Of a DNA stretch of 64,000 nucleotides, positions 1 through 8,774 are shown in pieces (the stretch's first letter is position 1; each line of letters begins with the position of its first letter). The notes beneath the pieces are model-generated. The model was not told where the DNA came from. It was given only the letters and a program-made list of their open reading frames with translations, and made no database searches. The stretch lies in the NCBI RefSeq assembly GCF_003387075.1, contig NZ_QUMQ01000001.1:5828001-5892000 (forward strand), read 5' to 3'. The position numbers and the translations under genes are program-made. Origin of the DNA: Asanoa ferruginea (GTDB taxonomy: Bacteria; Actinomycetota; Actinomycetes; Mycobacteriales; Micromonosporaceae).

Positions 1-559
1 ACCCGCGCAGGTCGGCCGTCGTCTGTCGCACCGTCCGCCCGGTGGTGTCGACCACCGTCACGATCCAGCGCGGGTCATCGCCCGCCCAGCCGCTCCACCG
101 CTGCCACCGCATCGCCGGCCAGCCGCCCGTGGTGATCGCCTCCGGAACATGCCGGGGGTCGGCCGCGTGCCCGCGATGCCACGCCGCCCAGCCGATGAAC
201 GACCGCGTCCGGTCGGGCGGCCACTTGCCCGGGTCGCGGCGGTCGAGCCGGCGCAGCCGTTCGTCGTCGGCGACGTCGAGCAGGCAGGCCGCGATGCCGT
301 CGAGGTCGACCGCCGACGGGCAGGCCAGCACCTCACCGAGCGGCGACTGCCCGGTCAACAAGACGTCCAGGCCGGACTCCTGATAGCCCAGCGCCCGCCG
401 CACCCAGTGCTCCATGCTCCGCTGCCGCCACTCGCGGTCCGCATCGCTCGGCACACCGATCTCGTCGAAGTCGTGCACCACCAGGCCGGGCAGCCCGGCA
501 CACGCGCGCGCCGCGGTGGTCTTGCCCGAGCAACTGGATCCGGAGATCGTCAACAGCAC
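1..559 (-). CDS. P-loop nucleotide kinase-like protein, 3' end cut by window edge
   Basis: About 186 residues are visible; the C-terminus lies beyond the left edge. The chosen GTG start leads directly into a beta strand and a Walker A loop, GSSCSGKTT at residues 7-15, so this is an ATP/GTP-binding protein of the AAA_18/cytidylate-kinase-like P-loop group. A DFDEIG segment follows at about residue 33, and TGQSPLGE near residue 68 resembles the second strand of such kinases. The rest is Trp- and Arg-rich without a motif I recognise. It lies 17 bp downstream of the SDR gene on the same strand. The substrate is unknown and a phosphotransfer role is inferred only from the P-loop. Confidence 0.6.
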   Translation of the reverse strand, partial: MLLTISGSSCSGKTTAARACAGLPGLVVHDFDEIGVPSDADREWRQRSMEHWVRRALGYQESGLDVLLTGQSPLGEVLACPSAVDLDGIAACLLDVADDERLRRLDRRDPGKWPPDRTRSFIGWAAWHRGHAADPRHVPEAITTGGWPAMRWQRWSGWAGDDPRWIVTVVDTTGRTVRQTTADLRG

Positions 560-576
560 CCGACCAGTGTGGCGGC

Positions 577-1461
577 CTAGATGCGGTCGAGGCCGGTCAA
601 TTTCGCCGAGAGCTCCCAGAGGCGGGCCGCATCCGGGCCGTCGGTGGGAATGCCCTCGGTGACCGCGCAGTCCACGCAGTAGGCGCCGCCGTGCCCGTCG
701 AGGTCGCTGGAGGTGGCGGCCCAGACCTGGGTCGCGGCGCCCTGCTCGGCCGTCCGGAACAGGCCCGGAGCCGACACCCCGGCCGCGTCGATCCAGCCGG
801 CCGCGACCATCTCCTCGATCGCGAGGTGCCGTTGCAGGGGTGTCCGGATCCAGCCGGGGTTGACCGAGAACGCGTTCACGCCGTGCGGCCGGCCGAGCAG
901 GTCGAGGTGCCGGGCGAAGAGGATGTTCGCGAGCTTCGACTGGGCGTACGCCGCCCATTTGTCGTATCCGTCCGCGAAGTGCACGTCGTCCCACCGGATG
1001 CCGGTGTCCGGGTTGCGGCCGGAGGCGACCGCGACGACCCGGGCCGTTCCGGCGGCGGTGAGCACCGGCCAGAGCAGGTTGGCCAGCGCGTAGTGACCGA
1101 GATGGTTGACCGCGAACTGGGCCTCCCAACCCGGTCCGACCCGGGTCTGCGCGCAGGCCATGATCCCGGCGTTCGCGATCAGGATGTCGAGGGCGGGGTG
1201 GCGGTCCCGGAACCGCTCGGCGAAGGCCCGAACCGAGGCGAGGTCGGCGAGGTCCAGTTCGTCGACCTCAACGCCGGGCATATCGGCCAGGGCCTGCCGC
1301 GCGAGGTCCGGACGGCGCGCCGGGACCACGACCCGGGCTCCGGCGTCGCGCAGCGCGCGGGTCGTCGCGAGACCGACACCGGAGTAGCCACCGGTGACGA
1401 CGGCCGTCCGGCCCGACAGGTCGATGCCGGCGAGCACCTGCGCGGCAGTGGGGTGCGTCAT
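577..1461 (-). CDS. Short-chain dehydrogenase/reductase (WWOX/retinol dehydrogenase-like)
   Basis: This is a 294-residue NAD(P)-dependent oxidoreductase of the classical/extended SDR type. The cofactor loop TGGYSGVG lies near residues 23-30, the NAG motif (ANAGIM) near 95, and the catalytic YAQSK (YxxxK) near 167-171, with the preceding serine in VAVASG. The C-terminal region with PGWIRTPLQ fits members that act on lipophilic carbonyls or alcohols. The substrate cannot be read from the sequence. It is followed on the same strand by the P-loop gene, and it is divergent from a VOC gene across a 56-bp gap that could hold both promoters. Confidence 0.85.
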   Translation of the reverse strand: MTHPTAAQVLAGIDLSGRTAVVTGGYSGVGLATTRALRDAGARVVVPARRPDLARQALADMPGVEVDELDLADLASVRAFAERFRDRHPALDILIANAGIMACAQTRVGPGWEAQFAVNHLGHYALANLLWPVLTAAGTARVVAVASGRNPDTGIRWDDVHFADGYDKWAAYAQSKLANILFARHLDLLGRPHGVNAFSVNPGWIRTPLQRHLAIEEMVAAGWIDAAGVSAPGLFRTAEQGAATQVWAATSSDLDGHGGAYCVDCAVTEGIPTDGPDAARLWELSAKLTGLDRI

Positions 1462-1517
1462 GCCGATCGACGGTAGGTGCTAGAGCGAGGTCTAGGTCAA
1501 CACGGTAAATTTCGTTC

Positions 1518-1895
1518 ATGGCATGTCGTATTGGTGAGCTCGTGCTCGGTTGCCGCGACCCTGAGCTGCTGGCGCGGTTCTGGTGCGAGGTCCTCGACTT
1601 CGTCGTGCTCGATCGCGGAGACGGCTACGTGGAGGTCGGGCCGCGCGAAGGGTGGGGCGGTTCGCAGCCGACCCTCTTCTTCAGCCGCCGCGACGAGCCG
1701 GAGCCAGGAAAAACCCGGCTGCACATCGACGTCAACGCCACCGACCGCGACCAGGCCGCCGAGCTCGAACGCCTGCTGGCGCTCGGTGCGCGCCCGGCCG
1801 ACATCGGCCAGAGCGGTGCGGAGTCGTGGCACGTGCTGGCCGATCCCGAGGGCAATGTGTTCTGCCTCCTCAAGGACCGGATCAAGCCGATCTGA
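1518..1895 (+). CDS. VOC (glyoxalase/bleomycin-resistance-like) protein
   Basis: This 125-residue single-domain protein has the vicinal oxygen chelate pattern. It begins with IGELVLGCRDPELLARFW, has a central RLHIDVNATD strand, and ends with WHVLADPEGNVFCLL, the usual DPEGN-F closing motif. Members bind a metal and small molecules or act in detoxification, but the substrate here is unknown. Its 3' end overlaps the convergent GH13 gene by 14 bp. Confidence 0.8.
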   Translation: MACRIGELVLGCRDPELLARFWCEVLDFVVLDRGDGYVEVGPREGWGGSQPTLFFSRRDEPEPGKTRLHIDVNATDRDQAAELERLLALGARPADIGQSGAESWHVLADPEGNVFCLLKDRIKPI

Positions 1896-3687
1896 AAACG
1901 GTCACGCTCCACTTGGGAACGTTGACGTAGACCCGGCCGTCGGGCTGGGTCGACGGCTCGTGGAAGGCGTTGCCCGCGCCGTCCCAGCCGCCGAAGGCCG
2001 CGTCCTGGGTGCACAGCACCTGGGTCCACCGACCGTCGCGGCCGCCGGTCGACACGCCATAGCCGTGGTCGCCGAAGCTGCGGTCGCCGAGGTTGACGAC
2101 GACCAGGACGGCGTTGTCGCCGCTCGCGCGCACGAAGCCGAGCACCTGGTTGTCGTGGTCTTCGTGGGTGACGGCCAGATCATCGGCCCGCAGGGCGGGA
2201 TTCGCCCAGCGGGCGGCGTTGGCGGCGCCCACGAGCCGGCGCATCTGCGTGCCGAGCGGATCGCCGGCAATGGTCCAGTCGAAGCGGTGGTCACCGCGGC
2301 CGTCGACGCCGTCGTGCCAATAGCCGTCGGCCACGTGCGGCGCGGCCTGGAGGCACTCCGTGCCCATGAAGAGCATCGGCGTGCCCGGCATCGTGACGTT
2401 CAACGCCCAGGCCAGCCGGCACTTGGCCCGCGCCGTCCAGTCGTCGCGGCCGCCGAGTTGGTCGATCAGGTAGCGGTGCCGCCGGTCCCAGTCTTCCGGG
2501 CCGCCCTCCGCATGGCCCTCCTGCTGGTCGCCCACGTCGTCGTGCGAGCCGAGCAGGTATTTCACCAGGTTCCACGCGTGGTCGTAGCCGTCCCAGCCCA
2601 GGATGTCGCGGATCCGCCGGACCGGATCCTGGCCGGCCAGCGCCCGCTGGGCCTCGTGATGCGCGTCGGCACACCAGGTCGCGCCGAACCGGCCCGCCTT
2701 GATGATCCACGGATCGTCGGGCAGGTGCTCGGCGATGAGGTGCTTGTCGGGGAACTCGTCGCGCAGGCGGCCGACGACGCCGCTCAGGTGCTGGCCGTTG
2801 ATCTGGGTGGTCGCGTCGAACCGGAGCCCGTCGGCCCGGTATTCCTCGAAATACATCCGGGCGTTCTGCTGGAAGTAGTCCTGGACCTCCTGCTTCCACC
2901 AGGCCGGCCCCTGACCCCACGGTGTCTGCTGCCCGCCTTCGACGTAGATGCCGCCCTGCTCGCGGTAGCCGTCGAAGTCCCAGAGGACGTTGTCGCTCGC
3001 GCCGAAGTGGTTGTAGACCACGTCGAAGACGACCGCGAGCCCGGCCCGGTGCGCGGCGTCGACGAAGTGGCGCAGGTCGGCGGGGGAGCCGTAGGACGAC
3101 TCGGGAGCGAAGAAGCTGGCCGGGTTGTAGCCCCACGAGCGGTCCATCGCGTACTCCTGGACCGGAAGGGGTTGAACGCAGTTGAAGCCCATCTCCCGCA
3201 GGTAGCCGAACTTGCTCTCGACCTGCGCGAAGGTCGCCCACCCGGTGCCGTGCTCGTCACCGCGGCCGGCGAAGGTGCCGACGTGTAGCTGGTAGATGAT
3301 CAGGTTCTCGAATCGCGGCGTCTCGAAGGGCGCCCATTCAAAGTCCTTTATAGACGGTTGTACGACGGACGCGTTGCGACTGCTCGGATCGTCTCTGGTG
3401 AGCTCCGAGCTGAGCACGTCACGGGCCGCGGGATCCAGCCGGTGCAGCACCGTGCCGTCGGCCGTCGTGAGGCGGAACCGGTAGAGGTGGCCGGGACTGA
3501 CGCCGGCGACCGTCGCGCTCCAGTAGCCGTCGTCGGGCGCCAGCGCCTGCGTGGTCACCGGCTGGGCGCTGTCCCAGCCGTCTCCGGCCTGCAGCACGAC
3601 CGACACCTCGGCGGCGTGCGGCGCCCACACCCGGAAGAACGCGCCGGCCGGGGTGAGCCAACAGCCGATCCGGTCCGCGACGTCCAT
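1882..3687 (-). CDS. GH13 alpha-glucan enzyme, branching-enzyme-like, with N-terminal CBM48
   Basis: This is a 601-residue glycoside hydrolase family 13 protein. An N-terminal CBM48/E-set domain (about residues 8-95, with FFRVWAPHAAEVSVV) precedes the TIM barrel. The GH13 motifs are intact: region I DVVYNH (222-227), nucleophile Asp291 in LRFDATT, acid/base Glu320 in LIAEHL, and His382-Asp383 in GSHDD. A C-terminal beta domain follows. The layout suits a 1,4-alpha-glucan branching enzyme or a related maltooligosaccharide-acting enzyme. Trehalohydrolase (TreZ) shares the architecture and cannot be fully excluded. No glycogen or trehalose genes are nearby. The gene starts 11 bp after the XRE/NB-ARC gene on the same strand, so they may be co-transcribed. 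Confidence 0.8.
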   Translation of the reverse strand: MDVADRIGCWLTPAGAFFRVWAPHAAEVSVVLQAGDGWDSAQPVTTQALAPDDGYWSATVAGVSPGHLYRFRLTTADGTVLHRLDPAARDVLSSELTRDDPSSRNASVVQPSIKDFEWAPFETPRFENLIIYQLHVGTFAGRGDEHGTGWATFAQVESKFGYLREMGFNCVQPLPVQEYAMDRSWGYNPASFFAPESSYGSPADLRHFVDAAHRAGLAVVFDVVYNHFGASDNVLWDFDGYREQGGIYVEGGQQTPWGQGPAWWKQEVQDYFQQNARMYFEEYRADGLRFDATTQINGQHLSGVVGRLRDEFPDKHLIAEHLPDDPWIIKAGRFGATWCADAHHEAQRALAGQDPVRRIRDILGWDGYDHAWNLVKYLLGSHDDVGDQQEGHAEGGPEDWDRRHRYLIDQLGGRDDWTARAKCRLAWALNVTMPGTPMLFMGTECLQAAPHVADGYWHDGVDGRGDHRFDWTIAGDPLGTQMRRLVGAANAARWANPALRADDLAVTHEDHDNQVLGFVRASGDNAVLVVVNLGDRSFGDHGYGVSTGGRDGRWTQVLCTQDAAFGGWDGAGNAFHEPSTQPDGRVYVNVPKWSVTVFRSA

Positions 3688-3698
3688 CCTCGCCCCCT

Positions 3699-5522
3699 TC
3701 AGCCGCTCAATAGGACGCCGAGCGCCTGTGTGCAGTGTTCGATGGCCCGCCGGTAGTGACCGCGCAGCGCATGGCGCCAGCCGATGGCGTTGAGCGACCG
3801 GGCCTGGCCCAGCGGTTGGCCGGCGGCCTCGTAGAGTCGCAGCGCGCGCTCGCTGTGCCGGAGCGCCTCGTCGTGGGCGCCGTGCCGATCGTGCAGTTGG
3901 GCGATGGTGTGATGGGTGCGGGCCTGACCGTTGCGGTCACCATACCGCCGGGACAGCTCGATCGCCTGGTTCAGATGGCGCAGCGCCTCCTGGTCGAGGC
4001 CCAGCCGCATGAGGGCGCGGCCGATCGAGCGATGTGCGTGGGCCTGTGCGGCCAGGTCACCGGACCGTCGCGCGGCGGCCAGCGCGGTGCTCTGCGAGCC
4101 CGCCCAGTCGTGCCAGAAACCGTGACCGCTGAGGAACGGTTCCAGCGTCCAGGCGAGCTGCCACGTGCGGCTGTCCAGCCCTTGCCGCGCGGCGTGGCTG
4201 ACGCCCGCCAGCAGCGCGGCGCGTTCGGCGATGAACCAGGCCAGCGCCTGGTCGGCGTCGACGAGCGACTCCGGCGTGGTTGCCGGTTGGGGCGGGTCGA
4301 GCGCGATCATGCCGCGGCGCGGTTGCAGCAACCGGGCGGCGGCGTACGCGGTGTGCAGGTAGTGGTCGATCAGGCGGAGCGTCGCCTCCCGCCGGTCGTC
4401 GTCGCCGTCCACACCGGCGGCGTACGCCCGGAGCAGGTCGTGGCAGGTGAAGCGGCCGGCCACCGACTCGGTCATCAGGTGTGCGTCGGTCAGTTCCGTC
4501 AGCAGGGCCCGCGTTCGGGTGACCGGAAGCCCGGCCATGCTCGCCGCGACGGGCGCCGTGAGGTCGCCGCCCGGGTGCGTCCCGATCAGCCGGAACAGCC
4601 TGGCCGCGTCGGGGCCCAACCTGCGATAGGCCCAGTCGATCACCGCGCCGCCGCTGCCGGCCAGGTCAGCGAGCGCGGCCGGGGGACCGGCGGCCACGAT
4701 CTCCAGAGACAATGGCAGGCCGGCACACCGCTCGACGATCAGCTCCATCGCGATCGGGTCGCCGACCAGGTCTGCGCCGAGCAGCTTGATCGACTCCGCG
4801 CGGCTCAGCCCCTCGAGCGTCATCGGTTCGGCGCTGTCCGCGGCCACCAGACCGGGAAGCGGGTCTCGGCTGGTCACCAGCGCCATGCAGCCCGATGCGC
4901 CGGGCAGCAGTGGACGGACCTGCTCGGCGTCGCGCGCGTTGTCGAGGAGCACGAGCATTCGCCGGTCGGCCAGCAGGCTGCGGTAGAGGGCGGTCTGTGC
5001 CGCCGGCTCGGAGGGAACCCGGTGCGGCGGGACGCCGAGGGCGCCGAGCAGCCCGCTCAGTGCCTCGACCGCGCTCATCGCCTCGGTCGGGCCGGAGCCG
5101 TGCAGGTTCACGTAGAGCTGATCGTCGGCGAAGCGGCGCCGCACGCGGTGCGCCCAATGCAGCATGAGCGCGGTCTTGCCGACGCCGGCAGCGCCGGCGA
5201 TCGCGACGATCGGCATGCTCCGCGGCCCGCCGGCCTCCAGCAGCGCGGTCAGCTGCCGCAGCGCGTCGGCGCGTCCGACGAAACCGGCAGCGGCGGGCCG
5301 GGCGAGCGGGGTGGGTGCCGCGGCGGCGTGGAACCGCTCACGGTCCACTCCGGATAGTCCGAACGCGTCGGCGAGCAGGCGCACGGTCGCCGACCGCGGT
5401 GCGGCGATCCGGCCGGCCTCCAGCTTGCCGATGCTGCGCACATTGACACCCGCGAGCGTGGCGAGCTCGTCCTGCGTCAAGCCGAGCTGGCGTCGATACC
5501 GGCGCAATACGTCGCCGAACAC
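3699..5522 (-). CDS. XRE-HTH / NB-ARC / TPR STAND regulator (AfsR-like without SARP)
   Basis: This is a 607-residue signal-transduction ATPase. An XRE helix-turn-helix spans residues 5-57 (LGLTQDELATLAGVNVRSIGKLEAG). The NB-ARC module follows, with Walker A GAAGVGKTA at 110-118 and Walker B LVLLDN at 190-195. The C-terminal third is helical TPR-like repeats (for example RSIGRALMRLGLDQEALRHLNQAI), expected to sense a ligand or partner. Such proteins act as cytoplasmic transcription factors switched by nucleotide binding. It is a paralogue of the protein at 6032-8281 with the same order and wording of motifs. The C-terminus ends shortly after a TPR, so it is somewhat shorter than its paralogue. 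Confidence 0.87.
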   Translation of the reverse strand: MFGDVLRRYRRQLGLTQDELATLAGVNVRSIGKLEAGRIAAPRSATVRLLADAFGLSGVDRERFHAAAAPTPLARPAAAGFVGRADALRQLTALLEAGGPRSMPIVAIAGAAGVGKTALMLHWAHRVRRRFADDQLYVNLHGSGPTEAMSAVEALSGLLGALGVPPHRVPSEPAAQTALYRSLLADRRMLVLLDNARDAEQVRPLLPGASGCMALVTSRDPLPGLVAADSAEPMTLEGLSRAESIKLLGADLVGDPIAMELIVERCAGLPLSLEIVAAGPPAALADLAGSGGAVIDWAYRRLGPDAARLFRLIGTHPGGDLTAPVAASMAGLPVTRTRALLTELTDAHLMTESVAGRFTCHDLLRAYAAGVDGDDDRREATLRLIDHYLHTAYAAARLLQPRRGMIALDPPQPATTPESLVDADQALAWFIAERAALLAGVSHAARQGLDSRTWQLAWTLEPFLSGHGFWHDWAGSQSTALAAARRSGDLAAQAHAHRSIGRALMRLGLDQEALRHLNQAIELSRRYGDRNGQARTHHTIAQLHDRHGAHDEALRHSERALRLYEAAGQPLGQARSLNAIGWRHALRGHYRRAIEHCTQALGVLLSG

Positions 5523-5538
5523 CCGCGCTCCCGTCTAC

Positions 5539-5556
5539 TGATCAAAGTACCGATCA
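5539..5556. promoter_or_regulatory. Inverted repeat between STAND regulator and secreted-protein gene
   Basis: TGATC (5539-5543) and GATCA (5552-5556) form an inverted repeat with an 8-bp spacer. It lies just upstream of the start of the minus-strand XRE/NB-ARC gene and about 70 bp before the secreted-protein gene. The position suits an operator for the XRE protein controlling itself and its divergent neighbour. That role is inference. Confidence 0.35.
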
Positions 5557-5627
5557 ATGTCCTGGTGATGGGCAGACGTACCCGCGTAGACCTGATTCAT
5601 ACCTTCACGATCCGGAAAGGACCCCTC

Positions 5628-6035
5628 ATGCGACGACGGTGGACAATGCCCATCTTCGCGACAGCTGCCGCTCTGACGGCGGCGTTGTCGTTCGCGGGAC
5701 CAGCTGCGGCGTACTCGCCCGGAACGGCAACGGCCTACCGGCCCACCTACAACGGCTACACCGGGAACTGGGACTACCACTGTTCCTTCGCCGGGTGGCG
5801 GTCGGACGCCAACGTGAGCTGGCAGTGCAACCTGCACAAGCGGTGGATGAACGAATACACGGGGTTCTTCGAGGACGCCGTCATCGCGTACAACTCGGGC
5901 TCGTGGGTTCCGGGTTCCAGCTCCTACACGACGGCGACCTTCACCCGCCCCATGCAGACCAGTGACGTGACGTTCTGCACCGAGGCCTACGCCTACAGTG
6001 TCGACGGCGGCGTGACGCAGGAGTCGTGCAACTAA
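5628..6035 (+). CDS. Small secreted protein with four cysteines
   Basis: The 135-residue precursor has a clear Sec signal peptide: basic MRRRW, a hydrophobic core, then AGPAAA before YSPG, giving a mature part of about 107 residues. The ATG at 5628 was chosen because GGAAAGGA lies 7 bases upstream; an in-frame extension from 5565 lacks a ribosome site and would bury the signal peptide. The mature part is rich in Tyr, Trp and Ser and has four cysteines (HCSF, QCNL, FCTE, SCN), consistent with two disulfides. I do not recognise the family. It sits between two paralogous STAND regulators and overlaps the second by 4 bp at the stop codons. Confidence 0.75.
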   Translation: MRRRWTMPIFATAAALTAALSFAGPAAAYSPGTATAYRPTYNGYTGNWDYHCSFAGWRSDANVSWQCNLHKRWMNEYTGFFEDAVIAYNSGSWVPGSSSYTTATFTRPMQTSDVTFCTEAYAYSVDGGVTQESCN

Positions 6036-8281
6036 CCATCCACCGTGCCGGCGAGGTCGCGGAGCTTCGCGTCGACCTCGCCGGCATCAGGGTGGCCCAG
6101 GTCTTCCAGGACGGCCAGCGCCTCGCGCAGGGCGGCGCGGGCGCCGGCGACATCGCCGCTCGCAAGGTGGGTGTCGGCCAGCCGCCTCCGGGTGTCCGCC
6201 TCCCCGTAGCGGTCACCGACCTCGGTCCACAGCCCCAGCGCCGTCTCGTAGCTGGCTTCCGCTCGCGGGTAGTCGCCGACCTGGTGGTGGATCAGGCCGA
6301 GACTGTCCCAGGTGTTGGCGGCTCCGTAGCGGTCGCCGATCTGGTCGTGCAGCGCCAACGCGCGCCGGCAGGCAGCCAGCGCCTGCTCGTATTCGCCGAG
6401 CAGGGTGTGGTACCAGCCGACGTTGTTGAGCGTTCTGGCCTGCCCGGCGCGCTGTCCCCGCGCCCCGAACAGGTCGCTGGCGAGCAGTGCCTCGCGCAGC
6501 GCCTCCCGATGACGGCCCTGCCTCCCGTGCATCCCGGCCAGCACGTTGTGGGTGTGCGCCTGACCGACATCGTCGGCGAGCTCGCGGTAGCCGACCAGGG
6601 CGGTGCTCAGGGACCCGGCGGCCTCGTCGTGGCGTCCGAGCGAGGCCAGGGCGAGCCCTAGATTGCGGTGCGCGAACGCCTGGGCCGGGCGGTCGCCCAG
6701 CCGCACCGCGGCGCTCAGTGCCAGGCGTTGCGTGGCCGCCCAGTCATGCCAGTGGCCCTGCCGGTCGAAGAAGGTGGTCAGGCACCAGGCGAGCTGCCAG
6801 GCCAGCAGATCGAGCCCCGCGTCGTGTGCGGCCGAGACGGCCCACAGCAGCACCCGATGTTCGGCGACGAACCAGGCCATCGCCGCGTCGGCATCGGCCA
6901 CCGGTAGCACCGTCACACCGTCTTCAGCGGGAGCCAGCGCGATGGGGTCCCGCTGCGGGTAGAGCAGCCGTTCGGCGGCGTACGCGGCGTGCAGATAGTG
7001 GTGCAGCACCCGGCCGAGCGCCTCGACCCGCTCCGCTTCGGGCTTGTGGACGCGCACCTGGTCGGCCGCGTACGCCCGCAGCAGGTCATGGAACGTGAAA
7101 CGCCCGGGCGAGCGCTCCTCCAGCAGGTGAGCCCGGGTCAGCTCGTGCATCGCGGGCCGGACCGCGGCGATGCCGCTGGCCGCCAGGCTGGCGGTGCTCG
7201 CGAGATCGATGTCAGGGCCGCCGTGCAGGCCGAGCAGCCAGAACAACTCGGCCGTCGACCGGCTCAGCGTCTGGTCGGACCAGGACAGCACGGCGCGCAG
7301 GTCGGTGCCCGGATCGCCGGTCGCGAACGCGTCCAGGCCCAACCGGGCGTCGCGCAGCTCCGCGGCCAGGCTGGCCAACGGCAGGTCGGGCTCGGTGACG
7401 GCACGCGCGGCCGCCACGACCAGCGCCAGCGGCAGGCCCGCGCAGGCCGAGACGATCTCCTCGGCGGCGCCGGACTCCGCGACCACCCGAGCCGCGCCAA
7501 CCCGCCCGGCCAACAGTTCGCGGGCATCCTCGGGCGGCAGCAGGTCGAGGTCGACCGGGTGGGCGCCCTCGGCGGCGACCAGACCGGGCAGCCGGTCGCG
7601 GCTGGTCACCACGACCAGGCAGCCGGGTGCGCCCGGCAGCAGCGGCCGGACCTGGTCGGCGTGCCCGGCGTTGTCGAGCACGATCAACAGCCGGCGCCCG
7701 GCCAGCCGACTCCGGTAGAGGGCTTCGCGTCCGGCCAGATCGACCGGGATCCGGGCGGCGGGGACGGCGAGCGCCTCGAGGAAGCCGCGCAGCGCGTCGA
7801 TCGCGGTCAGGGCGGCACCCGTGGGATGAAACGCCTGGAGGTTGACGAAGAGCTGACCGTCTGGGAAGGAGCCGCGGACACGGTGGGCCCAGTGCACGGC
7901 GAGCGCCGTCTTCCCGATGCCGGCCGTGCCGGAGATCAGCACGATCGGCGTCGGTGCCGAGCCGTCGTGCACGCTCCCGAGAATGTCGTCGAGGCGGGCC
8001 AACTCGGCCGCTCGGCTGCTGAAGCCGGAGATGTCGTGCGGAAGCTGCGCCGGCACCAGCGCCGTCGGTGATGTCGATCTCCCGGCGGCGTAGAACCGCT
8101 CCCGATCGGCGCCCTCGAGCGCCATCGCGTCGGCCAGCCGGCGCAACGTCGACGGGCGGGGAAGGCTCTCACCTGCTTCGATCCGGTGGATCGTCTTGGC
8201 GTCGACGCCGGCCTTCGTCGCCAGATCCTCCTGCGACAGCCCCAGCCGTTGCCGAAGTTCGCGCACGTTCGCACCGAGCAT
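6032..8281 (-). CDS. XRE-HTH / NB-ARC / TPR STAND regulator (second copy)
   Basis: The protein has 749 residues from the ATG at 8281 (MLGANVREL), which aligns with the start of the paralogue; an upstream in-frame ATG at 8302 would add seven residues. Domains in order are an XRE HTH (residues 5-57), NB-ARC with Walker A GTAGIGKTA at 118-126 and a LLIVLDN Walker B near 205-211, then a long TPR array to the C-terminus. The repeats are well formed (ALREALLASDLFGARGQRAGQARTLNNVGWYH is the style), more than in the first copy. It is expected to be a cytoplasmic ATP-switched transcription factor. Targets are not visible beyond the adjacent secreted-protein gene and the divergent PPOX gene. Confidence 0.87.
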   Translation of the reverse strand: MLGANVRELRQRLGLSQEDLATKAGVDAKTIHRIEAGESLPRPSTLRRLADAMALEGADRERFYAAGRSTSPTALVPAQLPHDISGFSSRAAELARLDDILGSVHDGSAPTPIVLISGTAGIGKTALAVHWAHRVRGSFPDGQLFVNLQAFHPTGAALTAIDALRGFLEALAVPAARIPVDLAGREALYRSRLAGRRLLIVLDNAGHADQVRPLLPGAPGCLVVVTSRDRLPGLVAAEGAHPVDLDLLPPEDARELLAGRVGAARVVAESGAAEEIVSACAGLPLALVVAAARAVTEPDLPLASLAAELRDARLGLDAFATGDPGTDLRAVLSWSDQTLSRSTAELFWLLGLHGGPDIDLASTASLAASGIAAVRPAMHELTRAHLLEERSPGRFTFHDLLRAYAADQVRVHKPEAERVEALGRVLHHYLHAAYAAERLLYPQRDPIALAPAEDGVTVLPVADADAAMAWFVAEHRVLLWAVSAAHDAGLDLLAWQLAWCLTTFFDRQGHWHDWAATQRLALSAAVRLGDRPAQAFAHRNLGLALASLGRHDEAAGSLSTALVGYRELADDVGQAHTHNVLAGMHGRQGRHREALREALLASDLFGARGQRAGQARTLNNVGWYHTLLGEYEQALAACRRALALHDQIGDRYGAANTWDSLGLIHHQVGDYPRAEASYETALGLWTEVGDRYGEADTRRRLADTHLASGDVAGARAALREALAVLEDLGHPDAGEVDAKLRDLAGTVDG

Positions 8282-8393
8282 TGCCGCCCCCGTCGGCCAC
8301 ACCCGGGCGGCCAGACTTCGATCATAGGACGGCGTTCTCAGAGGTGTCGACAGGAACGAATGCGGGGCTTGCCGGCGTCGCTAGGCTGCCGGG

Positions 8394-8774
8394 ATGAGCG
8401 TGATCGACGAGATCGGCCGCAGCAAGCACGTCAGCCTTGAAACCTATCGCCGGGACGGCACCGGTGTGTCCACGCCGGTCTGGCATGTCGTCGACGGCAA
8501 CCAGCTCTACGTGGTCTCCGAGGCGAAGGCCTGGAAGGTCAAGCGGGTCCGCAACACCGGCCGGGCGAAGGTCACGGTCTGCGACATCCGCGGGCGGATC
8601 AAGCCCGGTGCGGCCACCGCCGAAGGCCCGGCGCGGCTGCTCGACGAGACCGAGACGGCCGCGGCACGCACAATGCTTGCGCGAAAGTATGTGATGTCGC
8701 GGGCCGGCAACTGGTTCGCGCGCCTGCTGCGCCTCAAGCGGCCGCCACTGATCGGGATCGCCGTCACGCTCTAG
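8394..8774 (+). CDS. PPOX-class (F420/FMN split-barrel) protein
   Basis: This 126-residue protein has the small split-barrel pattern of the pyridoxamine-5'-phosphate-oxidase-like group common in actinomycetes. The visible elements are the opening strand with TYRRDGTGVSTPVWHVVDGNQLYVVS, the KAWKVKRVRNTGRAKVTV core and the AGPARLLD-type middle strand. Members bind F420 or FMN and reduce small molecules, or simply bind cofactor. The exact reaction is unknown. It overlaps the convergent transporter gene by 11 bp. Confidence 0.75.
   Translation: MSVIDEIGRSKHVSLETYRRDGTGVSTPVWHVVDGNQLYVVSEAKAWKVKRVRNTGRAKVTVCDIRGRIKPGAATAEGPARLLDETETAAARTMLARKYVMSRAGNWFARLLRLKRPPLIGIAVTL

Noticed and set aside
1477-3288. 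603-codon plus-strand ORF antisense to the GH13 gene
   Set aside because: High-GC shadow frame: low-complexity composition, no ribosome site and no recognisable domain, while the opposite strand has all GH13 motifs.
1882-3687. Trehalohydrolase (TreZ) assignment
   Set aside because: Architecture alone fits, but barrel wording is closer to branching-type enzymes and no treY or treX gene is near. Kept as an alternative only.
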